A stretch of DNA of 64,000 nt from Epinephelus fuscoguttatus (lineage: Eukaryota > Chordata > Actinopteri > Perciformes > Serranidae): assembly GCF_011397635.1 (NCBI RefSeq), contig NC_064760.1, positions 28,246,856 through 28,310,855 of the forward strand, in the 5' to 3' direction. The notes under the pieces were generated by a model that worked only from the letters and a program-made list of their open reading frames with translations, was not told the DNA's origin and did not search any database. Positions within the stretch are counted from its first letter, which is position 1, and the number at the start of each line of letters is the position of its first letter. Positions 46,641 to 61,500 of this stretch are shown here, in pieces. Position numbers and translations under genes: made by a program.

Positions 46641-48717
46641 GCGCATGGGCAGGGATTTGCCCTGTAAAGATGACACATGAGAGCCAGGGACAGGAAGAGC
46701 TTTGGGGGGAACGCTGCTATGATACACACTGTTGACATGCAGCACAAGTGTCTCAACATCGTGTCACACATGTTTCTACAGCCGATTTAGAGAGAGGGCA
46801 GGAAGTGCAATCTGGGTCAGTTCATTAGGAACATCTGGAAGGGGAGTGGGAGCTGCTTTGCAGATATAGGGAAGATGGTTGTTGGACGAGCAGCGAAGGC
46901 AAAGGGAATTCAACTGTGTCTTAATTAAAAGGATGCCCTCTAGAGCCAGATTGGGTTGGGTGGTGTTGGAGGAGAGATCTATATCCCCTAGTGTGGTCTA
47001 AATGAGGAGGATGAACTTCAGAATCTATGAGAAATATCTCACACCCTCGACCCCCCCCCTGAGGTGTTGATGGTAGAGTCCTTCACTTGGGCTGGGGTAA
47101 AATTACCCTTTGGATCAGCATGCTGAGTTTTCTATTATCCTGGCATCTAATCCGAGGCTCTTTACCATCTGAGTGCCTAATTGTGGTCTGCATGTAATCC
47201 CCCAGTCTGGAGTTACGCCAAGGCGACACACTATACTACCCGTAACATGGCGAGCACGGATCCAGAACCAGTTTATCCTCCCACCGCTCTGCTCCTCAAT
47301 CAATCAGTGGCGCGGAAATCTACAAAACTGACATGGGGTCAGGAGTAAAAGTGCAATTTGTTTTTCAGCTTCTGCTGCTTGCCAGGGTGAAGGCCAGGTC
47401 AGGGTTAGGGCAGACTTCCTGCCCGTGGCATTGTGTTGAATCTGAGTGGATGTGGGTAAGATGGGCAGGCTGTCATCATCCATTACAATTAATTTCACTG
47501 ACATTGCAGGATCCGGGCTCAGAGTGATTCAGTACATAAGCACCGTGCATTGTTACCTGGAGGCCTCAAACTTTTCTCATTAAAATTAAACACGCTCGCT
47601 CTTCTTTTAACAGCAGATAATATTCTTGAAAGGACAAGTAAGTAAAATTCCATCTGTATCTACAAATTGCAGCCTTGTATGTGTTGACGCAAGATGGCTG
47701 CCAGGCAGGGGAGACAGCTGTTTAGTCCGAGCATCACTGATGGACCTCAGTGCTTTCCTTGAGGAGCCGACATCAGTCCATCTGCACTAGTCTGCCATTA
47801 GCAGCTCAAGGATCTAGCAGAGCCGGCGGCACGGGGCGCAGCCTATCAGCCAGATGACTGGATGTAAATGCCACCTGATTGGACAGCAGATGATATAGAG
47901 ACAGATAAAAAACAGAACAAGATTTCAGACTGCGTCCCATTCAGGATGGGATCAATACCTCTCTGCTAGCAGGACTGTCAAATTAAATTTCAGTTGTTAG
48001 AAATGATTACTAGTAGTCATACAAAATGGCCAGGCTCTCTGATGGGCGGGGGTGAAATTGAGCATTGCGGGGAGTGGGACTCACCCGGGGCACGAGTGAT
48101 CGACTGGGTCCACGCTGAGGGAATCGATACCACCGAGGGCAAGAGTTTGATATGTCTCCCTGATAAGTCTCTGTGTCTTTTGGGCCTCGGTGTAATAGAG
48201 CATAGATAGTATTTCCAGCCAAACACACACACACAAGCACACAGAAAGTATACAGAAAGGCAGGCAGCCATGCACACACTCTCAACCCAAACAGGCAGCC
48301 AAGCACAAATAGCACAGCACACATTCTGGAGGAACATTTAATCTTCCTCAGATTCAATATGTCTCAGGTTTTCAGACTAGAACCCAAGAAGTCTGGGCAA
48401 AAAACACCTCGGAAAAAAATGTCTGTGTTGAAAAATGCCTTTTCTGTCCTATACTATCCATTGTCGAGCTTCCTTTTTCCCTGCAGCTTCTTTTCTGTAG
48501 CTCTGAAGTCCTTTTAATAGGGGCTGAGATAGAATTTCTTACTGTGACTTTCTATTTTTAAAGAGTGTGTGATTGTGTGATCACTGGTTTTACTAATTTG
48601 CAAGTACTGTTGTTAAAAGTCATTTAAAAGACAAACAAGTAATATGGGTGTTTTGTTGCTGCTATTTTTAAACTCACAATAAAAACCAAACAGCTGTGTA
48701 ATCTAAACTGGGATAAG

Positions 48718-49945
48718 AGATGGATACTGGTTTAATTGGTACTGATGGGTTCCCGATTGGTCGGAATCATGATACTGAAACGATCCTGCAGAAGTCAGCA
48801 CTCCTATTAACAGCTCAGGCATTCGTTAATTTGTTTAACATTCAATATATTCAAATACTTGTTCCTGGCATGTCTGCTAATGATGAAGTGTTGTGCGTCT
48901 ACATAGTAGTTGTGCTTACAGCCTGATGACTGTGAAACACACAGGTGAAAATGCTCAAACTGGGCATTTTAAGAGTAGGCTAACTGTAGCAAAGAGACAG
49001 AAAACACAGCTAACACCACCTGTATAACAGCTGTTGTGTAACAAGGTCAACATCGCTGACCCCATGGGATGAAACGCCATATATTTACAGCGCAAGACCT
49101 TCTGACCAAAGTGCCTGCTGCTCCGCCATCACTGCAGCCAGTTCACTCCTCCCGGCCTGAATTAGCAACTGGCTTCAATGCCCAGACAAACATAGCCAGT
49201 CAACCTCAGGTCAGGTGAAACAACTACACAATTATTAACTTTAGAAAGTGCTACTGCCAGTTTAAGGCGACAGTTGGTAACTTCTGTGAGAGTAACTTTT
49301 TGTCATAGTTGCTGAAACTGTCACTGCATCCACACAGTAGTACATGAGACAGATATTGTGTGTTCTCCTCCTTGTAGCGCCTCTAATGGCATTCGCTAAA
49401 ATCAATCGCGGCTGAAAGGAAACTACCATTCAGAGCTGTCAATTACGTAATGACAGCTCTTGAACTGCAGCCAGGCTGTCAGACAAGGCAGTGCTAATCA
49501 AAAAAAAAATTCAGATTTTGTCACTGCATTGCTAATGTCTCGCCTCAAATATTTTCAGAAACATATTTTAGTGTACCGTTTAGCTGTTAAATGAGAAAAT
49601 TGTTCCGGCCAGGGGGGCAATGCTGAGTTTTCAGCTTGAGTGTATCCAACATGGCGGCTGGGTCACAAACATTCTCATTTTACAGCTAAACAGTACACTA
49701 AAGTATGTTTCTGAAAACACTTAAGGTGAGAAATAAACAATGCACGTCACAGAATCTTGGTTCGTATTTGATCAGCATAACCTAGTTTGACAGTTTGTCC
49801 ACAATTCACCAGCAGTGATTGACAGCTGCGTTAGAGACTCCTCACTGACTGGACATCACTGACTGATCTGATTGGCTGTTTTTTAACATGCAATGGATTC
49901 TTGGAAATATCAGTACCAATAAAATCCAACAATACCCATTCCTGA
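48718..49945. mobile_element. ~1.2 kb TIR element with internal hairpin
   Basis: The left end has GGATACTGGTTTAATTGGTA. Near the right end ATCAGTACCAATAAAATCCA is its approximate inverted copy. The interior includes phrases of widespread fish repeats (ACAGCTGTTGTGTAACAAGG, GACCCCATGGGATGAAACGC; CAGTTGGTAACTTCTGTGAG) and a separate inverted repeat at 49525-49745. It ends about 40 bp before the nlgn3 exon donor. It may be two or more fused elements. Confidence 0.5.
49525..49745. repeat. Internal inverted repeat with ~73-bp arms
   Basis: The left arm 49525-49597 (TTTTCAGAAACATATTTTAG ... GCTGTTAAATGAGAA) and right arm 49672-49745 (TTCTCATTTTACAGCTAAAC ... GTATGTTTCTGAAAA) are reverse complements with few mismatches. 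The loop of about 75 bp contains ATCCAACATGGCGGC. Confidence 0.8.
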
Positions 49946-49987
49946 TCAAGAGAAGTGATGAAAAGTTGGATACAGTCATTCTACTCA

Positions 49988-50815
<828 letters not shown>

Positions 50816-52663
50816 TTAGCGGGTCACTGTTAGTGAGGATAACTCAGTTATGTGCCATACCACATGATAGTTGTTAATTTTGCTGCTGCCATGATCAAAA
50901 GGGGGCTGTCAGCTACACAGTTTTTAAGCATAACAAAGGCCAGACAGAACGAGTCCTTGTTGCCACACTGAACAATAATGGAATCATGGCTGTGATAATG
51001 AATGTGCAGATGGCCTGGTCTCAGACAGCTCGCAGACAGAGGAGGGAATCAGCCCTCTGTCTGTCATCCTCTCTTCCTCCATCCATCTCTATATATTCTC
51101 GATAATAATCTCTGTACGTTGGTCAGGAGCAGATGCTGCCACTATGGCTCGATAGGTTTTGTTGCAAATAGAGAACTGACTATATCATAGAACCAAAAAA
51201 TTAATTCCTTTACTTGTATGAAATGCAGTCAGATTTAAGTGTTCTTGAATATATGAACCGTGCACACACGCCATTTCCCCATTAATGTACTTTTCAAGGT
51301 AGCTTGAATTGGATGAACCTCAAACACTGCAATTATAGACACTGATGCTCCTCTTTGCAGTCATTACACACACACAGTACCTCTGCATCAGTTATGCCTT
51401 GCGCAAGTTAAAAGTCATCTTTTTACCTGAAAGATCACTAAATTCTACAGTTTGTGGGTGGATTGCTATAAATAAAACCAGACTCCTACTCCCTACGTTT
51501 GCACAAGGAATGGAGCAGCACACATTCACCCGGCAATACAATGCAACACGGTGGCACACAATGAAAGAAGCTGAACAGAACACCACGGTCTTCTGCCTCT
51601 AATGCACAGAAATAGACACATGTTGCACCAAGAGTCAACAGACCATCTATTATGTGAATCCACTTAGAAGTTTGGTGTCTGTGCGTGGGTGGGCTTTAAC
51701 GGGGGTGGAGGGGGTTCAGAGACGAAGGCGAATAAATCTACAGTCTCGTGGGGAGCTCTCACAAATTAAATTACATTTTAGTTGCAGTGCGGTATGAAAG
51801 AAAATCTACAATGACTTTTCACCACAAGGAACAGATCCCAAATAACAAACATCATTTCCTCGAGAATAATTGAATTGCGTCCCCTTTGAAAAAAGTCTCC
51901 TTACAGACAGGAGAGTGAAGGTGACATGACATCCTCTCTGTCTCGGGTAGGCCTCCCTCACATCGTCGCTGATGCCTCGCAGGCTCCGTCTTGACAGCAC
52001 CACTCATCTGTCCTCCTGATACGATTTTCGAAATCACTAGAGCTGTTTTACCAATCTCAGAGAAAATCAGAGACGTGGCTCCCACCACTTCACCACACTG
52101 CTTTATTGTCCATGGCAGTTTCACTGCCGGAGTCATGGAATACAGCTGAACTCATAATATTGAAAGCCACAGTGGATGAAACCCTCCAGAAATGGCACGC
52201 ATAAAAAAAAGCCATTATATGATTCCACATTGAAGCCACAAAGACGAGTAGAGATATATACAGGCACGCAGACTCAGTTTCAGCGTCAGTGTGGGTGGCT
52301 GTGTTGAAGTCTTTGTGTTTATGAGGTAAACAGCAGACTTAAGTGCCAGATATATCACTTTGGTAGTCTTAATCAGAGGCGGCGGGGGGCTTATTTCTTC
52401 TTGGCGAAGATGAAGTGTTTATTTACAGAGCTATTTACATTTATTTGTTCGCAAGTAGTAAGTAGAATTAATGTGTCTGGGTGAGTGAACTGTGAAATGT
52501 TTCTGTGGTGAGTGTGTTTACTAGTATAAGCCACAATTTGTATATTTGAACAGTGATTTTGGATCTGAATGTGGCTGCTGGCAGCAAAGATTTCACCATG
52601 TCTGAATATACGTTTTTTTGATTTAACCTCAGTGTTTGTTTCTCTGCTTCTGCTTCATTCTAG

Positions 52664-52875
52664 GGGGATGAGTCTATCAGCTTTCTGCGGCCTCGCCAGG
52701 ACACTGCCCTTGGAGCCGTCCTGTGGTTGTGCATCTCTGCAGGACAGCGGCCCGCGCCGTGTCCCAGGGAGCGGAAGCAGATGTCGAGGGTTTCACCCAC
52801 TTGAAAGCATTAAGAGGGGCAGCCGCAAGATGAAAGATGGCCGCTCGGAGGCAGAGAGGGGGGCTGGGGCTTAAT
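52664..52875 (+). other. Exon-like GC-rich segment in the nlgn3 intron
   Basis: A strong acceptor-like tract (TCTGCTTCTGCTTCATTCTAG) precedes GGGGATGAGTCTATCAGC. An open frame of about 69 codons runs from that ATG to TAA at about 52873, antisense to nlgn3. The sequence is far more GC-rich than its surroundings and is followed by a C/T tract. The peptide matches no family I know. It could be a noncoding antisense exon, a regulatory island, or chance. Confidence 0.25.
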
Positions 52876-52880
52876 CCTGC

Positions 52881-52926
52881 CATCCCTCCCCTCTCCTCCT
52901 CTCCTCCCCTCCCTTCCCCTCCCCTC
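52881..52926 (+). repeat. Polypyrimidine tract
   Basis: Nearly pure C/T (CCCTCCCCTCTCCTCCTCTC and onward), interrupted only by occasional bases. It directly follows the exon-like GC-rich segment. Confidence 0.8.
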
Positions 52927-55664
52927 GCTCTTTAGTGGTATTGCCTCTCTTCACATCTCAACTCAGATTGCGCTGTGCAAACAGAGCCAGTCATGGTGCA
53001 GGGAGTCTGTCCTGAATCCCAATGCCGACAGCCATGCCACAGCCACTTTCTGAACGTCTTTGATCAGAAAGTTGCTGTAGGAAAACGTTTGCCAGCAGAG
53101 CAGCTCCTGTGATTGCCAAGGCGATTTTGACAGACATACGTATATCAAATCCGTTTGCCGTAATTGAGGAGAGCGGCTTGAATGCAACGAGGTCCTGTGT
53201 GTGTCTGAAGCTACAGATGGCCAACCACTGAGGAGGCTGCAGCCAGGTTGACATTACTAGATTTATCTCCAGCTTTGGTTGATGAAAGGGAGGAAGAGTG
53301 ACTGAGGCTTTACTATTGTTTGTCGAGAAACGTATAAATCCAGCGCACATGAGCTGTCACCGGACCGATAAATATGCATTAGAGCCGTGTGTGATGAGCC
53401 CCACTGTGGTAGGAAGCCCACATGGGGAAGGTCAGAGAGAGAGGAGAGAAGAGCACAGTCTCTATCACCCACTGAGGGAATCCACTAATTATCCACACTG
53501 GGAGGTGTACATGTGTGTGCGTGCATGTGTATTTATGCTGACTTTGATTGATAAGACAGAGATGATGAATAGGCCAACAGACGACAGGCATCATCGTGAT
53601 AGGGGTTAAGCATTTGTGACATCGTTTTGTCTCCAGTATCTACTTTGACATCTGCGCAGAAAACAACTCCTCACCCTGCATCTCGAAAAATTAAGCGGGA
53701 AGCATGATGCAACTCCATCAACATGTGTGTCACATTCATATCTTGCATGTTTTACTCTGTAAAAGCAACAGATAGCCCTATCATTATCTGCCTGTGTTTG
53801 ACATGCGGACCCGACACCCAAACTGTGAGCAGATCCATCAAACCACAGTGTTGCTGGCAGATTGAGGTCACGCTGAATTATGACTGGAGCTCCGAGGTAA
53901 TCACTCATTGGGTCCCTGCTAAAATGCTGTCGCGTCGCTCTGCAGCCGCCTCTGCGCTGCGGTTTGCCGACCTCGACCGCGCTGCCCCCTCGCTAGACAC
54001 CCGTTAAATGGGCATGCGGTTCAGGCCCAGGATTGGCTGGGTTGCTTGTGGAGATAATTCACCGCTGATGGGGGAAAAAAAAAAACAAGCTTGACCTTGG
54101 GGGTGACGACCACTGCATAGGTTCGAGAGCCACAATCCACACAAACACACCCACGGGCTCAAACAAACACACACAAGTTTCAGGCCATGTTTTGACAACA
54201 TCAATATGGATGGCATGCTCATATTAATGAGCCGATGCCACATCGCTGGAGAGAGGGAGAGTAACGTGACGTGGCTGTGCTTTGGATCACTGCTAATGTA
54301 TTACGTGGCAACTATGGGCATGTGTGAGTGTTCAGTCCGTGTTAATGGACAAGGATGTTCTGTTGGTGATGATGCCAGTAAGCGCCATAAATGACTGTAC
54401 TTTGTAATCTGGAACAGCTGGCAAAAATCACTGGAGCATCAGTGGTGAGTTTTATCAATCTGGCCCTGAGATGAATGCGACTGTAAAATGCATTCTGCCA
54501 AACCACTACAACCTCAACGATGTCCTCAGCTTCACAAAGACGTCTATCAGATGACCTTGAAAGTTTGGATTGCCAAGTCTCATTTTATAGGTCAGTGATT
54601 CATTTTCTTAACAACATTCCTCATGACTTTAAGAACTAATAGGGGAGAAAATATGTAAAGCAGCAAAAATCTTATCAAAATTCTTCTCAGACACATAAAA
54701 GCCATCGTGAGAGAGGAATAACGTGGCCACAGGGATGTGTCTTTCTCTCACTCCGTTTTACCCTTCTCCCACAGCTCCTTCACTAGATCTTGCACATGCC
54801 TTTTCCTCGCCTTTCAATCTCTCCTCTGCTCTGTTTTTCCATCTCTCCCCATCTTCCTGTCTCTTTTTCTCAGGGACCATGCTGAGTCCCTCCCTGCTGA
54901 TTATTAGACATAAGCCCGCGTTCAGCAGAGCCTGAATCCTCTGAGCCATCTTACCTCCACCATCACTTCACAGTAAGCAAATCTCCACAGACCCGTGGAC
55001 TATGCAGAGCTCCCTCTGTTGCAAACACTTCTCTCCGTCTACAGTCAAACTAGGCTACCACTCAGTTGGACACACTCAATAAATGTTGCTCTGCCTCTGT
55101 TGCTGCATTTCCACTCAGGCTCTTCTTTTCTTTCTCTTTCTCCGTGCTGTATTTCCCCCCCCCTACCCTTTCTTAACTCCTTTCAGGAACTCACAGTGTT
55201 ATTGTTTTTTAAATTATAAAGATATATGAAGCGCTTTAATCTCACCTGAAATATTTACAGCCAGCTGGGAGAGGACTACTTATAAAATTTGCCTAATTGT
55301 ACATCCTTGGCCACTTGCAGTCTCATAACACAGGGTTAAAGCTGCTGTCTCCATGGCTACAGCCTACAGTACCACAGGCTGCATCCACTTAAACACAAGT
55401 GCCTCTGGTCTGATCATGCATTAGTCCATGGATAATTTCACATTGGTCTGGCAGCCTTGAAACAACACCTACATTGTTTTTCTGTTCCATTAAAATTTCC
55501 GCCCATCATCGGGAACTTGTCGCCTTCAAAACGAACAGCTGAGCTGATGGAATCAGGAAAAGGGCAACGCGCTGCTTTCTGAGACAGTAGTGTCATTGAA
55601 TAGACTTCCTGGATTCCCTCAGGCTACAGGGATATACTGTAAACTAAAGCACAGAAGCATCCAG

Positions 55665-55667
<3 letters not shown>

Positions 55668-55702
<35 letters not shown>
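55668..55702 (+). repeat. (GT)n microsatellite
   Basis: About 17 GT units, then imperfect TATGTGTGCGTG. Confidence 0.95.
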
Positions 55703-55708
<6 letters not shown>

Positions 55709-58495
55709 CGTGAGTGTTAATCCAAGCAAGCCTGCTATTTGCCGCACTTGTTTGCTTAAACATTAAAAATGAAACATGACACAAAACGGCCCAAATAGGA
55801 CTTACTACTTATGAATCACTGCATGCGTGATTTATTTCCTTGCTCTTTTGTGGCTGCAACTATTCTTGTTACCTGGCTTCACATGTTTCCTCTAAACCAG
55901 ATTACTCTGGACTGATTTCATAACAGATGATCCAGCAGGATAGCTGCCAAAGAAGACGCTTCCTCCTCCCAGAAAATGTTTTGTTTTGCACGGATCAGAA
56001 CACAAAAGTGAACCGTTGCCGAATTCCTACAAAACTTAAGTCTGTCTAACATCCCGGGAGGTGTTGTAGCAACATTCAAGTGAAGAGCGTGGGGCTTTGA
56101 AACAGAAGTAGGACTGCCCTGCTTGTGTTTCATCATGTCCATATAGAGACAGTGTCTGAGGGGCCAGTGTTTTCATCCATCAGTGTGAGACATGCTTCAT
56201 GCCAGCCCTATATAATGTTGTTTGAAGCTGTTGGTCTTCTGCTCCAGCCTCTGTAGAGACTGCCTGCTTGCCTGCAGGCTGTGGCTTAGGCCAGATAAAG
56301 AGTTTGATCCATGGGGGTGGATGGAGGGAGGAGGGTGGGAATGGGAAAGCAGAACAGAGGAGAGACAGAAGAGAGGGGAAACAAGACAAAAAAAGGATGG
56401 GATGTGAGAGGAGAGAAAAAGGAAAGGAGAGATGACAGTACGAGTGTAGGGGAGGAGAGGAAATAGCAGGAGGCAAAAACAGAGGAGGGGAGGATAAAAA
56501 TGACCCCATTGACAGGCTGTACCCAGGTTCCAGGATCGATGTGCATCTGAGCCCGGCGAGTGTGATATCTCCTACTAATCACGACGTGACATCCACTGGT
56601 CAATACCACACACTCCAGGCCTCATCATCACGCGCACGCTGGCCTCCCTCCGTCTGCACGCACCAGCACAACAGGGCTACCGCTCCCCCTCCAACTCATC
56701 AATCTGGCTGCTAATCACAGGCATGCACAGCACACCTGAGTCGAACAGTATCTGTCGACTAATTCTCAGAATTTAATTCAGCCTAGAAACTTGCGTGGGC
56801 GCGGGGGGTTTACCACGTCGGGACATTTCAGATTAGCGCATGTTGTCGTTGGCTGTAAGCAGATTAAATTGAAATTTCAAATACTTCTCTGTGATTGTCT
56901 GAACTTTTTGGTGCCTCTGTGTTGTATTGTCCAAAAGTGCAAATTGGATCTGGCACTCTTAGTAAGATAATGCTGCTATTTATTTGAAAATCCTATGTGA
57001 TCCAGTTACAGTGCCCACAGACAGAAGCAGAAGCATAAATAGGCATAAGCCCACTCACTTACTCCTGGCTAAAAAACCTGTTATGACACTTAATTGAACA
57101 TCAGGGCAGCTTTTAAGTACTTTGCTGTAGTTGCCGTTGAAATGAGTTTGATGGACAATCACAGGGCGCAAGTAGGCTCTCTTTTCTTTAGCTGACATCT
57201 AATGACTGACAAAGCCATACAGTATGTTCAGTTTATTACAAAAGACACACAATTCATGCAAAATCTGTGAAAAGAGACATTGTTATCAAGGAAAACTTGT
57301 CCAAGATAAGAAAGTTTATACAAAGGAAGGAGATCACTTAACAATAATCTGTCATTACTGATCATATAATGCGTTTAAACCACGGCAAGAAATGGCCTTT
57401 AACACATTTATTATTCAGCTGTTTCCTGTATTTTCGGGGGATGTTATCTGTGCATTCTCATGACTACACATGCATGCGCGCATACACAATGAAACGATTT
57501 CTGTCCTCCTCTCCTCTCACAGCCTTCCTGCCAAACCAAGAGACACAGAGAGCCTGCACGGTGAATTTTTCCATTTGCACTCATGCATGTGTCACTAATG
57601 CTGCAGCCTCTGAAAGGCAGAGAATGCTATCTCCGTGTCCTTCTACTGCTAGCTCTCTTTGTGCTGTGGCATTCGAAGCGGTATTCACCGAGCTCACTCC
57701 ACACTGCTGCAGTGCCTAGATTGGCCTGATAGCTGTGTGCGCACAACAACAACACGCACCGTCAGCGAGCCTTGACTAGGCGTCGATGTGGAAATGGGAA
57801 GAATAATGAGTTATTACAGGGTTATCTGTGTGTATCTCCATGTCATGACTGTGTAAGCGGCTCTGCTAATCTCATTAGATGGGACAAGTTGTTAAAGATG
57901 TTTTCTGATTTCCTCTCTCTTCTCCTACTGCGTCCACAAATAGATTTCAGATCAGTGTGCTGAGAGGAAATGATAAGTGCCTTTAGCTCCCAGAGAAACT
58001 GGTTTTCATAGGAGAATTGTGCAAGTGGCTGCCGTGTAGTAACAGTGCAAACATCTGACTCCTGTTGTTTCTAAATATATGCACCATGTTTTACACCCCA
58101 TCTGCATTGTATAGCAGCCCCAAAGCTTGGTTCATTTTTATATATGCAGCAAGCAGTGACAGCCAGAGACAAAGAGCGCGCTCGCTCCAAGGAAGCAAAG
58201 CTCCATAAGTACAAATCAGATGTAAAATATGTCTAGCATGGGAGGGTCAAAGTTATAAGTCATACACAAATATGACAATTCAGCCATGAAATGTGGAAGG
58301 ATGGGAAGCTTCTATTCTTGGCGACATCTTGCCTGTGACAGCCAGATGGGGATGGCTGAAACTCATTTTTGGGCCAAGCAAAGCCACGGAGAGGGCGCAG
58401 TTGCATTTGTGACAGACAAATTATCGCAAGGGGTGTACACCCCCCTGGGGGGAATCAGAGGGATTCAGAGCAAAGAAGGAAAGAAAGAGTGACAG

Positions 58496-58520
58496 AGGGA
58501 GAGGGAGAGAGAGAGAGAGC

Positions 58521-58584
<64 letters not shown>
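58496..58584 (+). repeat. (GA)n microsatellite, ~89 bp
   Basis: A long GA run with two early interruptions (GAGC, GAGTGAG) near 58518-58525, then about 29 perfect units. It gives Glu/Arg-repeat frames that are not proteins. Confidence 0.95.
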
Positions 58585-58587
<3 letters not shown>

Positions 58588-61500
58588 TGGTCTAAGTGCC
58601 TAAGTCTTGCAGAAACAAATTAGCTGCGAGCTGTAGGGGTACGGGAGGTGAAACTGAGATGGATACGCACATCCTGGCCAAAAGCAGGAGGTGGGTGGAA
58701 GCTTACTGCTTACTCTGGCCCTTTTCACAGTCTTCCAATACAGCAGATCACTAGCTTACAAGCCTTTGAGCGTGGTTCATAAGAGGATATGTCCCTGATT
58801 ACATCTGATTGTAGCTCACATACAAAGGCAAACAATGTGCATGCTTTTCCTCCTCTAAATAAAATGTGCATCCTCTAAATATCAACTGTGTCTCCAGGGA
58901 AGTCCAATCCTTCTCCAGCTATGCAGAAAATACCTACAGGCAACATGTAGTATATGTATACCACCCACATTAATGTTGCCAATGTGCACACATGCACGCA
59001 GAAACACACCTGCACAGACACACATGCACACGCTTATATAATTCAGGAAGCTCATTAGGCGCCACACACAGAGCACCTAGTAGGCAGCAACCTTTTTTCT
59101 CTGACCAAGAACATCAGCAACTCTTTTAATCTAAACCCCCATTAATGAAGCAGAACCAGAGGAGACATTAGAAAAAAATACTCCCCTGGATGCGCTGTAA
59201 TTCCTGCGCCCTACTCCAAATTATAGTGCTCTTCCTATTAGAGAGAGTCCCCCTGTTACCGATGCCTTTTAGGGTCAGTGGTCACACCAGCAGCGGCGTC
59301 CGAGCTGATTAACTATTGTGCGAGGCATGAATGTGCCAAGGCTGGGCACGGGCTCCAGCAGTGTAAACATATTCTTCTAGCTGTGCCTATGTCACTCTGT
59401 GTGTTCCTCTCTCACAGCGTCTGACACCACTGTTCCCCGCTCTGCCCATTGTGCCAGTAGCCCTGCAGCCAGAAGCCACACAAGCACGGTCTAATTCAAG
59501 GCGGCACACCATGCAAACAGCGGACAAAAATAGGATGGATATGCGTCGCCCTCGCCTCGCCCTCATTCTTGGTGCGCACATTAAAGATTGAGAGCGAAAC
59601 CCTGGGCCCGGGCTGGGAACGCTCCGAATGTGATCCCAGCACCTGACTGTGGAATTACCTGCTCAGAGGAGGGCTGCTGTGTTTGTGCATTTATTGAGTG
59701 TGTGTGTGTGTGTGCTTCTGCTTGTGTGTGTGGCCTGTATACTGTGTGCTGAGAGAAACACAGTGGAGAGATAGCAGCACTGTCACAACAGCCCATCCCT
59801 GGAGAGCACTATGTCTGCCTTTCCTGCCTTATACTGTAAACTCCCATTGAGTCAATTACAGTGGCAGACTCTTTAGCCACCGTAGCCACTTACTGTAAGT
59901 GGACGGTGAGACAATTGGGTTATGACATGTCCTACTGTATGTCCACTGGCAGCAGCGGCTCCGTGAAAATCTCCCCCAACAAATCAAGTCAACTGGAAAT
60001 CCCAACAATTAAGAGCTATTTGTGCAGCCTATCTGAACTCAGCATTCGGCCACTGAGCATCGATCTGCTGCGAAACTAATCCAGATCAATCCATTCAAAT
60101 GTTTTTATTTTGATTAGGAAATACACTGAGTTGCTGAGATGTTGACTTTAGTAATAGAGATTAAAAATGTGTTGACCGGAGTGTTCATCAGCTTTCGGAT
60201 CTTTCATTTCTGCCTCCTCTGAACAAAAGCGTGCTGACTTCACATTTATCTGTGCTACAAACTAGAAAATACATCTTAGCAAGACAAACAGACAGACATA
60301 TGGATGAACTAAGCTGTCGACATCTATTCTCATTGTGCCACAGACGGGGAGGGGAGGGAGGAAAAAAGGGGAGGTCATGGAAGGATAAGAGAGGAGGGGA
60401 AAGAAGAGGATGAAAAAAGAAAAAAGCGAGAAGACTCTCAAAATTCCTCAGTGGGTGCTATTGTCCCTGGAGAGTATTCAAGGCAGGCAAAGGCTCTCTG
60501 CATAAGAAAATGGCATTCCGCATGCTAACTGTGACTTTGCATTCATTGTGAGGAAGACACAGGCATCTCAATGCATTGGGTGACTCATGCAACCATTTCA
60601 TCTCCGATATACGCCGTTCTGCAGCTCAACACAAAGGCTCTGAAATGATTTCAGAGTGTGATTTGGTTGAATTAAATCTCTTAACACCACAATGCTTCTA
60701 TATATGGCTCTGAAATATATACCACACATATATCACCGCGGTTGAAGACAACTATTTTCCTCCTGGAGTAGATTTGTCAGACCTATTCTACAACAACTTC
60801 ATTTCTATTGGATCTAAGACAATGAGAGAACCTAAAATGTTATTCTATTTGTCAAAGGGCTTTTGGCAGTTTTATTCTTTATAACCGTTTAAGCCCATGC
60901 AGTGGAGAAACAGCTATTCTGAGCTGGTCCATTGCTAAGAAGCTCCGATAGCTTTCGGAACAGTTTGCTCAAAGCATTTTCATTTAAGTGTATTTTGAGC
61001 AGCTCTGCCGCCCCTCTATAGGGTCATATTGGCTTATGATGCTCTGCAACTGTGAGTAAATATAAGCCTGTGTATTAGATTTGGGGTCTGAGATGAAATC
61101 TAATTTCTGCGAGCTCAGTGAGAGAGATTGCTTGCTGATACACATCCACATATCCAAGGCCACATCTGGCAGGCCCTATCAAATATACATGGACCCCAGG
61201 AGCTCATGATATGGCTGCCTTCCCATTATTTCCACAAGTCCACAGCACATTCTTGTTTCCATGTAAGGCGTTTGATACCCACATTGACATTTACTTTGTT
61301 ATTTACCAACTATGTGCAGATAAACATGCCGTGACATCTATATTTTGCATTAACGTTTGGCACCGTCTTGGTTACTGCCCGATCTCATGAGGATACCATT
61401 TAAGAAATGAATATTGTAATGAAGGCAATAAAGCACAGTGATGACTTGGCTGATATTGAGAAGTGACAGTTAATTTCAGTCATTGGGGTAGCCAGCTGAT

